Below are positions 25,692 through 34,847 of a stretch of 64,000 nt of DNA, one piece after another. Below the pieces are notes generated by a model, which was not told where the DNA came from, ran no database searches, and was given only the letters and a program-made list of their open reading frames with translations. Each line of letters opens with the position of its first letter. Position 1 is the stretch's first letter. Origin of the DNA: DAOUBP01 sp034432655 (GTDB lineage Bacteria; Chloroflexota; Anaerolineae; CG2-30-64-16). The position numbers were made by a program, and so were the translations under genes. Where the stretch lies: assembly GCA_034432655.1 (NCBI GenBank), contig DAOUBP010000053.1, forward strand, positions 11,213-75,212. Direction: 5' to 3'.

Positions 25692-28331
25692 TCACGGATA
25701 CAGCCGCCGATAAACCTCGTAGTTTGCCCACACGGCCTGCACATAGACGCGCGTCTCGTTGATGTTGATCAGCGCTGCTAACAGGTCGTCGTCTTCCGGT
25801 GCCCAGCGATACCAAACCGCTGCGTTGCCCGGCCCGCCGTTGTACGCGGCCAGCGCGGCGAACACGCTGCCGTTGAAGTGGGACAGCCACTGCCGCACGT
25901 AAAACGCCCCAAACGCGACATTCACATAGGGCCAATAGGCTTGCTGGGGCTGGAAGTTCGGCCAGCGGAGCTGGCGCGCAATCCCGGCCGCCGTGCCGGG
26001 CATCACCTGCATCAGCCCCTGGGCGCCGGCCACTGAGGTTGCGCCGCCCTCAAACCGGCTTTCCTGGCGGATGATGGCGGCCAGCAACCGGGGGTCCAGG
26101 TTTTGCCGGGCCGCCTCACTCTGGATCAGTTCGGCGAAGGGGATGGGGTAGGCAAGCCGCTGCAGCGCAGCCGGTGCTGTGGCCAGCGGCCGGCCCGATT
26201 TGGCCGCCAACCTTTCAGCACACAGCAGAGAGAGGCGATGGGCGCCTTGGTCGCGCAACGCGAAGGCCAGGGCAGCCAGGGCCCAGGGGTCATCGGCATA
26301 GCGCGTGCGCAAGCGCTCCCATTGCGCCAGGGCTTGCGTCCGCAGCCCCAGGGCCAACAGCGCCTGCCCGCGCCGCCAATCCGCATCCGCCTGGACACGT
26401 TCGGGCAGATTGCCCGGGATCAGACGGCCGTCACCGGCCCAATTGCGGAGCCAGGCTGCCACTTCGGCCATTTCCGCGGCGGGCTGAGCCGCCGGCAATT
26501 GCACGGCCCGCGCCGCGGCCGGCCATGATCCCTCGCGCACCCAGGCCTCCGCTCTTCCTTCCGCCCAGGCTGTGGCACGCAAGCTGAAGAAGTTATCGGG
26601 ATCGGCCTGACGCGCGGCTTGCCATGCCTGCCGGGCAGCCTCTGCGTCGCCGGCCGCCAGCAGCGCCCGGCCGAGCCAGAAATTGGCCACCGGCCGGGCA
26701 AAGGCGGGCAGCGCGGGTTGCCCGGCCATCTCGCGCCAGACCTCGGCCGCCCGGCGCCAATCTTCCCTGCGGAAGTAAATCAGGCCGGCCGCCTGATAGG
26801 CACGCCAGCCCGTCTCGGCCCCGGGATAGCGACGTGCCATCAGCAGGTACGCCTCGGCCGCGACGACCGAAGGCGGCTCCTCATCCAACAAGACGGCGGC
26901 GCGCCACAGCGCAGTAGCCGCCTGAGGCGCGTCTGGCCGGAGCTCGGCCAGGCGGCGGTAGGTGGCGATGGCCTGATCCTTCAGCCCGGCCCGGGCCTGG
27001 GCCTGGCCTTTGGCCAGCCACGCGTCGGCCCAGCGCGGGTCATCGCGATAGTTGGCAATAAAGTGATCCAGCTCGGCCAGACCGGCATCCCGGTTGCCCA
27101 GGGCCAGGTGGCTGAGCCCGGCGTAGTACCAGGTGTCGCCGGGCACGTCAGCGCCACCGGCCCGCAACCGGTCAAACGCAGCAATGGCCAACGCGTATAC
27201 CTGATTATGATAGTTGGCGCGGCCGCGCTGGTATTCGTTCACCGGCGCGCCGGCGTCCAGCAGTGCCACAATGGCCGAGTGCGCCCACCGGCTGGTGACG
27301 TCTGCGTCCACGGCTGCCTGCCAGCGGGCCAACGCCTCGGCAGGGATAGGGACCGGGGTTGGGGTGTCGGCAGCTGCCGGCGGGGTCAAACGTTGCAGGG
27401 CCTGGGCCAGAATTTGCGCCGGCCGTGCCAACGCGTTCCCCGCCAGATAATACATCTCGGCAGCCCATGCACCCCTGGTCTCGCCGCCCCGCAAGGCATC
27501 GTACTGGGCCACGGCCTCGTTCACGTTGCCCTGCTCCAGGGCGATGTCGGCCAGGGCGCGGCGGATGGCGACAGTGGTGGACCAGTCGGGCGAGACCCGC
27601 AGCGCGGCCCGGTACGCCTCGTCCGCGGCGGCCAGGTTTCCCTGCGCAACCCGGGCTGCGGCGATGCGCTGATGGGTCAGGTAGGCCAGTTCCGGTGCCA
27701 ACGGCAGATAGGCAGCGTAAGCGGCCTCCGCGGCCGGCCAGTTCCCCAGCGCAGCCAATGCCTCGCCCAACAAGAACTGCGCTGGCGCGCGATGGGGATC
27801 GGCCTGCGGCGCCGTGTCCAAGAGCTCGGTCAGGGTGGCCCAGGCCTCTGCATGGGCCTCGTCTCGCAGGTAGCATTGCGCCATGCGGTAACGTGCCTCG
27901 GCCGCAGAGGCAGGATCCGGGTCGCCGATCAGCAAGTCGGCGAAAGCCCGGCGCGCCTGGTCGCAGTCCCCGATGAGCTGCAGCCACCGTCCCCAGGCCA
28001 GCAGGTCCGGTCCTGGGGCTTCCGCTGCCGTGACCCCGGATGGCTCAGGAGTGGGCGTGTCCGTTGCGGTAGGTTCCAGGGTCGGTTCGTCGGTGGCCGT
28101 AGGCGTGGCAAAGGGGGCCGCCGATGGACCGGGCAGTGGTGTCAGGGTCGGCGTGACTGTATGGGTGGTGGTGGGCGTGAACGTCTCCGGCACCGGAGCG
28201 GTTGTTGCGGTAGGATCTGACGGCGGTGTAATAGCTGTGACAGCCGAGATAGCCTCGGGCCTGCCGGTACACGCCGTCAACGCGACTGCCAGCCAGGCCA
28301 GGCCGGCCAGCAGGATGATTTTGTAGGTCAA
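25692..28331 (-). CDS. lytic transglycosylase (SLT) lipoprotein with TPR repeats
   Basis: Soluble lytic transglycosylase-type protein of 879 residues. Signal peptide with lipobox LTAC, Pro/Thr linker (about 20-90), a long superhelical TPR-like region (about 95-690), then the catalytic SLT domain near 730-879. The catalytic Glu is in IIRQESRFEGG (about 755), followed by AQGLMQVMPGTA and AAYNGGPGN. It would cut peptidoglycan glycan strands with 1,6-anhydro products. No ATG exists at the 5' end; TTG at 28331 with GGAGG six bases upstream is the best start and gives a compact lipoprotein signal. Confidence 0.9.
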   Translation of the reverse strand: MTYKIILLAGLAWLAVALTACTGRPEAISAVTAITPPSDPTATTAPVPETFTPTTTHTVTPTLTPLPGPSAAPFATPTATDEPTLEPTATDTPTPEPSGVTAAEAPGPDLLAWGRWLQLIGDCDQARRAFADLLIGDPDPASAAEARYRMAQCYLRDEAHAEAWATLTELLDTAPQADPHRAPAQFLLGEALAALGNWPAAEAAYAAYLPLAPELAYLTHQRIAAARVAQGNLAAADEAYRAALRVSPDWSTTVAIRRALADIALEQGNVNEAVAQYDALRGGETRGAWAAEMYYLAGNALARPAQILAQALQRLTPPAAADTPTPVPIPAEALARWQAAVDADVTSRWAHSAIVALLDAGAPVNEYQRGRANYHNQVYALAIAAFDRLRAGGADVPGDTWYYAGLSHLALGNRDAGLAELDHFIANYRDDPRWADAWLAKGQAQARAGLKDQAIATYRRLAELRPDAPQAATALWRAAVLLDEEPPSVVAAEAYLLMARRYPGAETGWRAYQAAGLIYFRREDWRRAAEVWREMAGQPALPAFARPVANFWLGRALLAAGDAEAARQAWQAARQADPDNFFSLRATAWAEGRAEAWVREGSWPAAARAVQLPAAQPAAEMAEVAAWLRNWAGDGRLIPGNLPERVQADADWRRGQALLALGLRTQALAQWERLRTRYADDPWALAALAFALRDQGAHRLSLLCAERLAAKSGRPLATAPAALQRLAYPIPFAELIQSEAARQNLDPRLLAAIIRQESRFEGGATSVAGAQGLMQVMPGTAAGIARQLRWPNFQPQQAYWPYVNVAFGAFYVRQWLSHFNGSVFAALAAYNGGPGNAAVWYRWAPEDDDLLAALININETRVYVQAVWANYEVYRRLYP

Positions 28332-28431
28332 AGCGAACCTCCGTATGCTGTGGGGTATTGTAACCTGCAACTTGTTGTTCTGGCAAGGTTCGCTTGGGCC
28401 GCGGTGGAGGAACGGCGTTCGGGAAGAGGGG

Positions 28432-28899
28432 TCACGTCGGCAGGTTCAGCAGCCAGCCGGCCAGCGCGCCGATCAGCCCGCCGACAGCGACTTGTAAGGG
28501 GGTGTGGCCCAATAGCTCACGCAGCTGTTCCTCGCTCAACGGATGGCCGGCCAGCAGCTCCTCTACGATGCGGTTGATCTTCTGGGCCTGCTTGCCGGCC
28601 GCCTGGCGGATGCCGGCCGCGTCGTACATCACGATCATGGCCAGGACCACGGTGGTGGCAAACAGCGGGGAGCCGAAGCCCTCATGCATGCCGACGCTCA
28701 TGGCCAGCGCAGCGACCAGCGCGCTGTGCGAGCTAGGCATCCCACCGGCCGACCAGAGCAAGCTCGGCTCAAACCGGCGTTGAAAGATCAACGGCCACAG
28801 GAACTTCCACAGCTGCACGGCCAGGGCGACCGTCACCGGCAACCAGAGCGTGCGGTTGCCGATCAAGTCAAGGAGGTCCTGGAGCAGGTCGGCCATCAT
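28432..28899 (-). CDS. divergent PAP2 / YuiD-type membrane phosphatase family protein
   Basis: The 155-residue membrane protein belongs to the DUF212 (YuiD) acid phosphatase/vanadium haloperoxidase-related family. It contains GGMPSSHSALVAALA near residue 55, which resembles the PAP2 SGH motif, and MYDAAGIRQAAGKQA further on. It probably acts on a lipid phosphate, but this is untested for the family. The start ATG at 28899 overlaps the xseB stop as ATGA, so the two are coupled. Confidence 0.83.
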   Translation of the reverse strand: MMADLLQDLLDLIGNRTLWLPVTVALAVQLWKFLWPLIFQRRFEPSLLWSAGGMPSSHSALVAALAMSVGMHEGFGSPLFATTVVLAMIVMYDAAGIRQAAGKQAQKINRIVEELLAGHPLSEEQLRELLGHTPLQVAVGGLIGALAGWLLNLPT

Positions 28900-29132
28900 C
28901 CGTTCTGCCACTCCTCGAAAGGTTCAGCGGCCTGGCTGCCGTCCGGCCGCGTAATGAGCTGGCGGACGCGCAGCTCGGCCGCATCCAGCAGCGCGTTACA
29001 TTGCTCGGCCAGACGGGTGCTGCGCTCGAACAGGGCCAGTGATTCGGCCAGCGTCAGGTCGCCCGCTTCCAGTTTGCGGACCGTTTCTTCCAGTTCACGG
29101 TAAAGATCTTCGAAAGATTGATTGTTGGACAT
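28896..29132 (-). CDS. xseB: exodeoxyribonuclease VII small subunit
   Basis: Typical small helical XseB of 78 residues, with FEDLYRELEETVRKLEAGDLTL-type start, ESLALFERSTRLAEQCNALL and an acidic C-terminus. XseB binds the large subunit to form the single-strand DNA nuclease. It follows xseA in the same orientation and overlaps the next gene by four bases. Confidence 0.92.
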   Translation of the reverse strand: MSNNQSFEDLYRELEETVRKLEAGDLTLAESLALFERSTRLAEQCNALLDAAELRVRQLITRPDGSQAAEPFEEWQNG

Positions 29133-29164
29133 AGGAGCCTCACGTGCTCTTGCGTATTGCGTAC

Positions 29165-30379
29165 TCAGTGCAGAGAAGTTGTCACACGGGCACCGAATCC
29201 GCCGTCGGCGACGCGCACACGGATGTCATCGCCGGGGGAGACCTGCGCCCTGGAGCTGACCACCACACCATCCGCCTTGCTGACGATGGCGTAGCCGCGG
29301 GTCAGCACCGCGGCCGGGTCCAACGCGGCCAGCTGCAGCCGCAAGCCCTCCAGTTGCGCGCGGCGGCCGGCCAGGCGGTTTGTGATGGCCAGCCGGCTGC
29401 GCCGTTGCAGCTCATCAATCCTCTGCCGGTATTGGGCGAACTGCCGCGCGGGCGAGAGTCGGGCAGCCCTGGCTTGCAACCCGGCCAGGGCCGCCCGGGC
29501 AGCGCGCAGGCGGGCCGCCATCCGGGCTTGGGCGGCCGCGGCCAGATTCCCCACACCGGCCCGCAACTGACGGATGTCGGGCGTGGCCAGCGAGGCTGCA
29601 GCGGTGGGGGTCGCCGCGCGCAAATCGGCGGCAAAATCGGCAATGGTGAAGTCAATCTCGTGCCCTATCCCGGTGATCACGGGCACAGCCGAGGCAGCGA
29701 TGGCCCGCGCCACGCGCTCGTCATTGAACGCCCACAGCTCCTCGATGGAGCCGCCCCCGCGCGCCAGGAGGATGACGTCCAGCGGCTCCCGCTCGGCCGA
29801 CCAGCGGTTGAGGGCCTGGAGCGCGTCCACGATGCCGGCCGGTGCCTCAGCCCCCTGGACCGGCGCCGCTGCCAGCAGGACCTCTGCCAACGGATAGCGA
29901 ACCGAGAGGGTGCGCAGGATGTCACGCAGCGCAGCGCCGGTGGGCGAAGTGACGATGCCCAGCCGCCGCGGTTGCGGAGGGATGGGACGTTTGCGCGCCG
30001 GGTCGAAGAGCCCCTCTGCTTCCAGGCGGGCCTTCAGCCGCTCGAACTCCAGCCAGAGCCGGCCCGCCCCGGCGGCCGCCAGCCGATCCACATAGAGCTG
30101 GTACGCGCCCCCCTGCTCGTAGACCGAGATGTAGCCGTGCGCCAGCACCTGGTCGCCGTTGCGCGGCAGCGCCATACGTGCGGCCTGGCCCCGCCAGATC
30201 ACCGCCCGCAGCACTGCGCCCGCGTCCTTCAACGTGAAGTAGCAGTGGCCGGAGCTGGCCTGGCTGAAGTTGGAGACCTCGCCTGATAGCCAGATGTCGG
30301 TCAGCAACTCGTCGTCATTGAACAGGGATTTAATGTATGCTGTGATCTGCGAAACGGTGTAGACGTTGCCAGATGGCAT
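29165..30379 (-). CDS. xseA: exodeoxyribonuclease VII large subunit
   Basis: Catalytic subunit, 404 residues. The N-terminal OB-fold runs over about 8-100 (SQITAYIKSLFNDDELL, WLSGEVSNFSQASSGHCYF), the nuclease domain over about 125-320 (LGIVTSPTGAALRDIL; ILLARGGGSIEELWAFNDE), and the helical part is Ala/Arg-rich. It ends with the conserved VLTRGYAIVSKADG. It hydrolyses single-stranded DNA from both ends to oligonucleotides. It precedes xseB by 32 bases. Confidence 0.94.
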   Translation of the reverse strand: MPSGNVYTVSQITAYIKSLFNDDELLTDIWLSGEVSNFSQASSGHCYFTLKDAGAVLRAVIWRGQAARMALPRNGDQVLAHGYISVYEQGGAYQLYVDRLAAAGAGRLWLEFERLKARLEAEGLFDPARKRPIPPQPRRLGIVTSPTGAALRDILRTLSVRYPLAEVLLAAAPVQGAEAPAGIVDALQALNRWSAEREPLDVILLARGGGSIEELWAFNDERVARAIAASAVPVITGIGHEIDFTIADFAADLRAATPTAAASLATPDIRQLRAGVGNLAAAAQARMAARLRAARAALAGLQARAARLSPARQFAQYRQRIDELQRRSRLAITNRLAGRRAQLEGLRLQLAALDPAAVLTRGYAIVSKADGVVVSSRAQVSPGDDIRVRVADGGFGARVTTSLH

Positions 30380-30408
30380 GGGTCACTTCCCTTTTCCGTG
30401 TCCGCAGT

Positions 30409-30449
30409 GCTCACGTGCCAGGCACCTTCGAGGCGCCAGACACGTGAGC
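30409..30449. terminator. imperfect hairpin between the SRPBCC gene and xseA
   Basis: GCTCACGTG (30409-30417) pairs with CACGTGAGC (30441-30449), continued by a partly matched inner stem (CCAGGCACC / GGCGCCAGA). Its GCCAGG core is like the hairpin at 978-1007. No T-run is seen. Confidence 0.45.
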
Positions 30450-30457
30450 GACCGTTT

Positions 30458-30994
30458 TCACTCCAGCGCCCGCAGGTTCGCTTCCAGCCGGGCGAAGAAA
30501 CGCGGCACGAAGTAGAAACGCACGAATAACGCCGACAGAGACACCCCGCGATAGGTGTAATCCACCGACCACACCAGCATCGTTCCCTTTGCCGTGGGCT
30601 GCAATAACACGCGGCCGCCGCCCTGCAGGGGGTGCTCCGGCCCGGTCAGGTAAGTGAACCCCCGGCCGGGGCTGCACTCGCCGATGGTGTAAGTGTGCGT
30701 GCTGACGCCGAACGGCGTCTTGTAAGTGGCCGTCACCTGCGCGCCGGCGGCCAACCCGGTCGAGCGCAGCGTCTCCAGTTCGTTGGGCCAGAGGGGGCTG
30801 GTCGCCGAATCACGGAAAGCGGCTTCGAGGTAGTCCCACAACGCACCGGTTGCGAGCGAAGTTGGGATCTCGCGACGCAGCGCCAGCCGGTGCTCCTGGC
30901 CCGCGATAACAAACAACGCACCGGCCGCTACGAGGGAGATACCGGCAAGCAAGATTATCACCATCTGTCCGCGGGATTTCACGAAGATGACCAT
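30458..30994 (-). CDS. membrane-anchored SRPBCC/START-like protein
   Basis: The 178-residue protein has one N-terminal membrane helix (about 10-30) and a soluble domain that looks like an SRPBCC (polyketide cyclase/START) lipid-binding fold: VTATYKTPFGVSTHTYTI, GGRVLLQPTAKGTMLVWSVDYTYRG and a long C-terminal helix. The ligand is unknown. The start is taken as ATG 30994; GTG 31000, overlapping the antiporter stop by four bases, is equally possible. It follows the Ca2+/H+ antiporter in the same direction. Confidence 0.65.
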   Translation of the reverse strand: MVIFVKSRGQMVIILLAGISLVAAGALFVIAGQEHRLALRREIPTSLATGALWDYLEAAFRDSATSPLWPNELETLRSTGLAAGAQVTATYKTPFGVSTHTYTIGECSPGRGFTYLTGPEHPLQGGGRVLLQPTAKGTMLVWSVDYTYRGVSLSALFVRFYFVPRFFARLEANLRALE

Positions 30995-30996
30995 CC

Positions 30997-32049
30997 TCAC
31001 ACCGGCAAGAAAAAGAACGCCATGGCCAGGATGACATACAGCACCAGCAACTGCGCGCCTTCCAGCCAGTTGGACTCACCGTCCTGGGCTACGAACGCGG
31101 CGATCAAGATGCCGGCAAACAGCGCGATGATCTCGAACTGGTTGAAAACCAGTGTCAGCGGGTTGCCCAGCAGCAGGCTGATGAACACCAGCACCGGCGC
31201 CACAAAGAGCGCGATCTGCAGGCTGGAGCCCAGCGAGACCGCCATGCTGAGCTCCATCTTGTTCTTGATTGCCGTCTGCACGGCAACCAGGTGTTCGGCC
31301 ACGTTGCCCACCAGGGGCACCACGATGATGCCGATGAAGAACTCGGAGATGCCCAGCGCAGCCACCGTATGTTCCACCGCGCCCACCAGGATCTCGCTCA
31401 GCCAGGCGATCAACACGGTGGCGGCGAGCAGAAACGCCAGGGCCTTAGGAACGCTCCAACCGCCGTGATGTCCGGCCCGGGCCTCATGCGCCAGTGCCGG
31501 CTCCGGGCTGGTGTAGCGAAAAGCGAAAAGCAGCCCCAGGAAGTAGATCAGGATCATGGCGATGGCGGTGCCCAGGCTGAGAGATTCCACCGGGCCGAAG
31601 GTCTCGGTATGCGCAAAAAAGAAGAGGGAGGGGATCATCAGCGCCAGGACAGCCAGGATCAGTTGCGTGGCGTTGACGCCGGCATGGGTGCGGTCGAAAC
31701 GTTGTACACCGTTCTTCAGCCCCCCGACCAACACGCTGAGCCCCATGACCAGGAGCACGTTGCCCAGGATCGAACCGGTGATGGAGGCCTTGACCAGGTC
31801 GAGCAGCCCGGCGCGAATGGCGAACAGGGTGATGATCAACTCTGCTGCGTTGCCCAGCGTGGCGTTCAGCAGGCCGCCGAAGCGCGGTCCGGTGTGTACG
31901 GCCAGCTCCTCGGTGGCCTGGCCCAGGATGCCGGCGGCCGGGATGACGGCCAGGGCCGAAGTGACAAACAACAGCGTGGGGGGCCAATCGAGGAACCGGC
32001 CGAGGATGGCAACCGGGGCAAACAACAACAGCAGATTGAGATACTTCAC
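30997..32049 (-). CDS. cax: calcium/proton antiporter (CaCA family)
   Basis: Inner-membrane antiporter of 350 residues. The two inverted alpha-repeat motifs are clear: GNAAELIITLFAIRAG near residue 66 and GNVAEHLVAVQTAIKN near 245, each supplying the Glu of the ion site. About eleven hydrophobic segments and an acidic/His-rich central loop (AHEARAGHHGGW) are present. It would exchange cytoplasmic Ca2+ for protons. It overlaps the upstream lipid kinase gene by four bases. Confidence 0.9.
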   Translation of the reverse strand: MKYLNLLLLFAPVAILGRFLDWPPTLLFVTSALAVIPAAGILGQATEELAVHTGPRFGGLLNATLGNAAELIITLFAIRAGLLDLVKASITGSILGNVLLVMGLSVLVGGLKNGVQRFDRTHAGVNATQLILAVLALMIPSLFFFAHTETFGPVESLSLGTAIAMILIYFLGLLFAFRYTSPEPALAHEARAGHHGGWSVPKALAFLLAATVLIAWLSEILVGAVEHTVAALGISEFFIGIIVVPLVGNVAEHLVAVQTAIKNKMELSMAVSLGSSLQIALFVAPVLVFISLLLGNPLTLVFNQFEIIALFAGILIAAFVAQDGESNWLEGAQLLVLYVILAMAFFFLPV

Positions 32050-33095
32050 GGCATGGCGCTCCTTTCTCTGATGGCTTTTTGAAGGTCATGAGCCAGGCGT
32101 TGCACCCATTCCCACGGCGTGTCGGGCGGCAACAGACCGACGCCATCCTGAAACAGGCTGGCCGGGGCACACGGGGGCACCAGCAGGTTCAGGGCCTTAG
32201 GCACTACTTCGATGACGATGGGGGTGAGACCGATGTAGTCCCCATCTACGTGGACGGGCAGAGGACGATAGGTGATGACCTCGATCCGTTGCGCCCGATA
32301 GATATCCACCTCTGGGTCTTCGATGTGTTTGCGCAACAGCAATCGCACGGCGTGGAGGAGCGTGCGCAGTGGGCCGGAGCCCTGAAATGCGTACACATCC
32401 AGCCGTCCATCGTCCATCACGGCGCGCTCGGCCATGCGAAAGATGATGCCATAAAGCTGGATATTACTGGCCACCAACATGATCAGGCGCCGGTTGACGC
32501 GGCGGCCATCAACCCGCAGCCTGGCCGAGGTGCCCGCGTAGTCGCGCAGGGTCAGGAAAGCTGCCAGGGCGGTGGCCAGCGGCCCCAGACGGCGTTTGCG
32601 CTCCAGATCGGCCTCCACGGCCTGATTCACCTGGGCGTCGAAGCCCACCCCGCTCCAACACAGGAAATGGCGCGCCGGCGTGTGGCTGCCGCGCGGGGTG
32701 ATGCGCCCCACGTCCACCCGGCGCATTTGCCCCCCAAGCAGCAGCCTGGCTGCCTCCAGGATCGGGTGCGGATGGAGGCCGCCGGGCACGGGGAGGTTCA
32801 GTTGTCGGGCCAGGACGTTACCGCTGCCGCCGGGCAGGACGGCCAGCGCTGTTTCCGTGTTCACCAGGCCGTCAACCGCCTGCGCGACGGTGCCATCGCC
32901 GCCGGCCAGGAAGACGACATCGCATCCGTTGCGGGCCGCCTTGCGCGCAAAGGTGGTCGCATCGTTCGGGCCGTGGGTAACCTCGACGGCGTCTATTTCT
33001 ACCCCCTGGCTTGTCAGGTAGTTGACCAGCGGGGGTATCTCACCTTCGCAGGAGCGGGGGCCGGCGATGGGGTTACAGATGACGATCGCTCTCAT
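32046..33095 (-). CDS. diacylglycerol/lipid kinase family protein (YegS/DgkB-like)
   Basis: The 349-residue protein has the diacylglycerol kinase catalytic domain at the N-terminus with FLAGGDGTVAQAVDGL (GGDGT at 65-69) and VLPGGSGNVLARQL (about 86-99), then the beta-sandwich C-terminal domain. It probably phosphorylates a membrane lipid using ATP. The last 20 residues (TPWEWVQRLAHDLQKA) are an unassigned helix. It is the first gene of a three-gene run with cax and the SRPBCC gene. Confidence 0.86.
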   Translation of the reverse strand: MRAIVICNPIAGPRSCEGEIPPLVNYLTSQGVEIDAVEVTHGPNDATTFARKAARNGCDVVFLAGGDGTVAQAVDGLVNTETALAVLPGGSGNVLARQLNLPVPGGLHPHPILEAARLLLGGQMRRVDVGRITPRGSHTPARHFLCWSGVGFDAQVNQAVEADLERKRRLGPLATALAAFLTLRDYAGTSARLRVDGRRVNRRLIMLVASNIQLYGIIFRMAERAVMDDGRLDVYAFQGSGPLRTLLHAVRLLLRKHIEDPEVDIYRAQRIEVITYRPLPVHVDGDYIGLTPIVIEVVPKALNLLVPPCAPASLFQDGVGLLPPDTPWEWVQRLAHDLQKAIRERSAMP

Positions 33096-33134
33096 GGGTC
33101 TTTTTTAGCAGGCCATTTGTACGTCGTCCGCAGG

Positions 33135-33163
33135 GTAGGACAACTCCTGCGGCATTGCCCTAC
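33135..33163. repeat. palindromic repeat, copy 2 (imperfect)
   Basis: GTAGGACAACTCC-TGC-GGCATTGCCCTAC is the same element as at 24011-24045 with two mismatches between arms. Its last base is the first base of the meaB stop codon on the complementary strand. Confidence 0.65.
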
Positions 33164-34149
33164 TATGACATCAGCAGCCGGTCAGCAGCGGTATAAGGAT
33201 CAACCTCACGGCGGGCAATGGCCTCGATGAGCTGCTCCAGGCGGCCGTCCGGCAAGCGGGCCAGCAAAGCGGCGAGCAACCGATCGCGCAAGATGTGGTC
33301 CAATGCTGTGGCAGCGCGCACGGTCTCCCGCCGTGCCAGTTGGCCGGTCTCGCGCAGGTAGTCCGCGTGACGTTCTACCCAATCCCGAAGCGCCTCGACG
33401 CCCTCCCCGCGCGTGGCGACCGTCTTGGTGATCGGCGGCAGCCAGGAGCCGTCGGGCTGCGGGCCCGGCTCCGGATGGGCGACGCGCCGCTGCGCGGCGT
33501 GATGGCCCGCCGGCGCAGGTGCCAGGCCCTGCATCATCTGCAGCGCCATCACCGTGTGATCGGCCCCCTCCCGGTCGGCCTTGTTAACTGCGAACAGGTC
33601 GGCGATCTCCAGCACGCCGGCCTTGATGGCCTGCACCTCATCGCCCAGGCCCGGGGCCTCCACCACAATGGTGGTGTGCGCCGCGCTGGCGATGTCTATC
33701 TCGGCCTGGCCGACGCCGACCGTCTCCACCAGGATGCGGTCGAACCCCGCTGCGTCCAGCACCAAAATGACGTCGGCGGTGGCGCGCGCCAGCCCGCCCA
33801 GGCTGCCGCGCGTGGCCATGCTGCGGATGAAGATGCCGGGGTCGCCGGCCAGATCGCGCATGCGCACGCGATCGCCCAACAACGCGCCGCCGGAAAACGG
33901 GCTGGTGGGGTCCACAGCGATGATGCCGACCGTCTTGCCCATGGCCCGGTAGGCCTTGGCCAGCGCGTTCACCAGGGTAGATTTGCCCGTGCCCGGCGCG
34001 CCGGTGATGCCGACGACATGACTCCGGCCGGTGTGCGGATAGAGCGCAGCCAAAAGCACGTGCGCCTCTGACCCGTCATCCTCAACCTGAGAGATGGCCC
34101 GGGCCAACGCGCGGCGATTGCCGGAAAGCAAGTCGGAGACAAGTGACAT
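33163..34149 (-). CDS. meaB: MeaB-type GTPase chaperone of B12-dependent acyl-CoA mutase
   Basis: G3E-family GTPase of 328 residues. P-loop GAPGTGKS at 50-57, VDPTSPFSGGALLGDR near 80, base-specificity NKADREGAD near 197, and a C-terminal helical dimerisation arm (DPYTAADRLL at the end). MeaB protects and reloads adenosylcobalamin in methylmalonyl- or isobutyryl-CoA mutase. It lies downstream of both mutase subunits, which supports that partner. A Pro/His-rich insertion (GLAPAPAGHHAAQRR, about 212) is longer than usual. Confidence 0.92.
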   Translation of the reverse strand: MSLVSDLLSGNRRALARAISQVEDDGSEAHVLLAALYPHTGRSHVVGITGAPGTGKSTLVNALAKAYRAMGKTVGIIAVDPTSPFSGGALLGDRVRMRDLAGDPGIFIRSMATRGSLGGLARATADVILVLDAAGFDRILVETVGVGQAEIDIASAAHTTIVVEAPGLGDEVQAIKAGVLEIADLFAVNKADREGADHTVMALQMMQGLAPAPAGHHAAQRRVAHPEPGPQPDGSWLPPITKTVATRGEGVEALRDWVERHADYLRETGQLARRETVRAATALDHILRDRLLAALLARLPDGRLEQLIEAIARREVDPYTAADRLLMS

Positions 34150-34218
34150 GATGAGAAGCTTTTTGTGAGGTATCGGGGGTCAGGTGTTGGCCGCTACCCA
34201 ATACCCGGCGCCCAATCC

Positions 34219-34614
34219 CTAATTCACCGAACGCCGGATGAACTCCACGATCTCCTGCGTGCTCGTCCCCGGCCCGAAGACCCCCTTGATCCCCATTTTC
34301 TTCAGCGGCTCCACGTCGTCGTCGGGGATGATGCCGCCGACCAACACCACCACATCGTCCATGCCCTGAGCGCGCAACAGCTCAACCACGCGCGGGCAGA
34401 GAGCCATGTGCGCGCCGGACAGGATGGACAGCCCTACCACGTCCACATCTTCCTGCAGTGCGGCCTCAGCGATCATCTCCGGTGTCTGGCGGATGCCGGT
34501 GTAGATCACCTCCATACCGGCGTCGCGCAGCGCACGGGCGACTACCTTGGCCCCGCGGTCATGGCCATCCAGGCCCGGTTTGGCGACAAGTACACGGATT
34601 TTACGGTCGGTCAT
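34219..34614 (-). CDS. icmB: B12-binding small subunit of acyl-CoA mutase
   Basis: The 131-residue cobalamin-binding protein has the base-off motif DxHxxG at Asp16-His18-Gly21 (PGLDGHDRG), then LSILSG and VLVGGIIPD, which hold the dimethylbenzimidazole tail. It is the separate C-terminal module of a split mutase. The start is ATG 34614, which gives the family-typical MTDRKIRVLVAKPG; a GGAGG lies 11 bases upstream. Annotation pipelines would call it methylmalonyl-CoA mutase; the residues in its partner point to isobutyryl-CoA mutase. Confidence 0.88.
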   Translation of the reverse strand: MTDRKIRVLVAKPGLDGHDRGAKVVARALRDAGMEVIYTGIRQTPEMIAEAALQEDVDVVGLSILSGAHMALCPRVVELLRAQGMDDVVVLVGGIIPDDDVEPLKKMGIKGVFGPGTSTQEIVEFIRRSVN

Positions 34615-34634
34615 ATGATCCATTTCCTCCTCGT

Positions 34635-34799
34635 TCAATCCTTTGGATGTGGCGCTGCGGTTGTCGAGCCGGTCAGGTACTGAACCACGGACTCACGGAT
34701 GATCTGTGCCAGGCTTTTCTCTTCTTCGAGGGCACGATGCTTCAGCTCACGATAGATGTCCTTCGGCAGCCGGATGTTCGTGGTCACGTACTCGGTCAT
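34635..34799 (-). CDS. small ribbon-helix-helix (CopG-type) DNA-binding protein
   Basis: A protein of 54 residues. MTEYVTTNIRLPKDIYRELK supplies the N-terminal beta strand and first helix, HRALEEEKSLAQIIRESV the second helix, the layout of MetJ/Arc/CopG repressors. ATG 34799 has AGGAGG at seven bases. It sits between the two mutase subunit genes; no toxin gene accompanies it, so it is more likely an autoregulator than an antitoxin. A perfect inverted repeat that overlaps a promoter lies directly upstream. The gene ends 20 bases before icmB. Confidence 0.85.
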   Translation of the reverse strand: MTEYVTTNIRLPKDIYRELKHRALEEEKSLAQIIRESVVQYLTGSTTAAPHPKD

Positions 34800-34811
34800 A
34801 GTGCACCTCCT

Positions 34812-34847
34812 GGCGATACAATTGTATCATGCTACAATTGTATCGCC
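34812..34847. promoter_or_regulatory. inverted-repeat operator for the RHH protein
   Basis: GGCGATACAATTGTA (34812-34826) and TACAATTGTATCGCC (34833-34847) are exact 15-base inverted arms around TCATGC. Each arm holds the palindrome TACAATTGTA, so two dimer sites are present. RHH proteins typically bind such paired sites as tetramers. It lies 13 bases before the RHH start codon. Confidence 0.82.

Noticed and set aside
26619..28220. Plus-strand 533-codon frame opposite the lytic transglycosylase
   Set aside because: Composition is biased (Gly/Arg/Gln) and no domain is visible, while the minus-strand frame has an SLT domain and TPR repeats.
34635..34799. Antitoxin of a type II toxin-antitoxin pair
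   Set aside because: There is no toxin-like gene on either side; the neighbours are the two mutase subunits.
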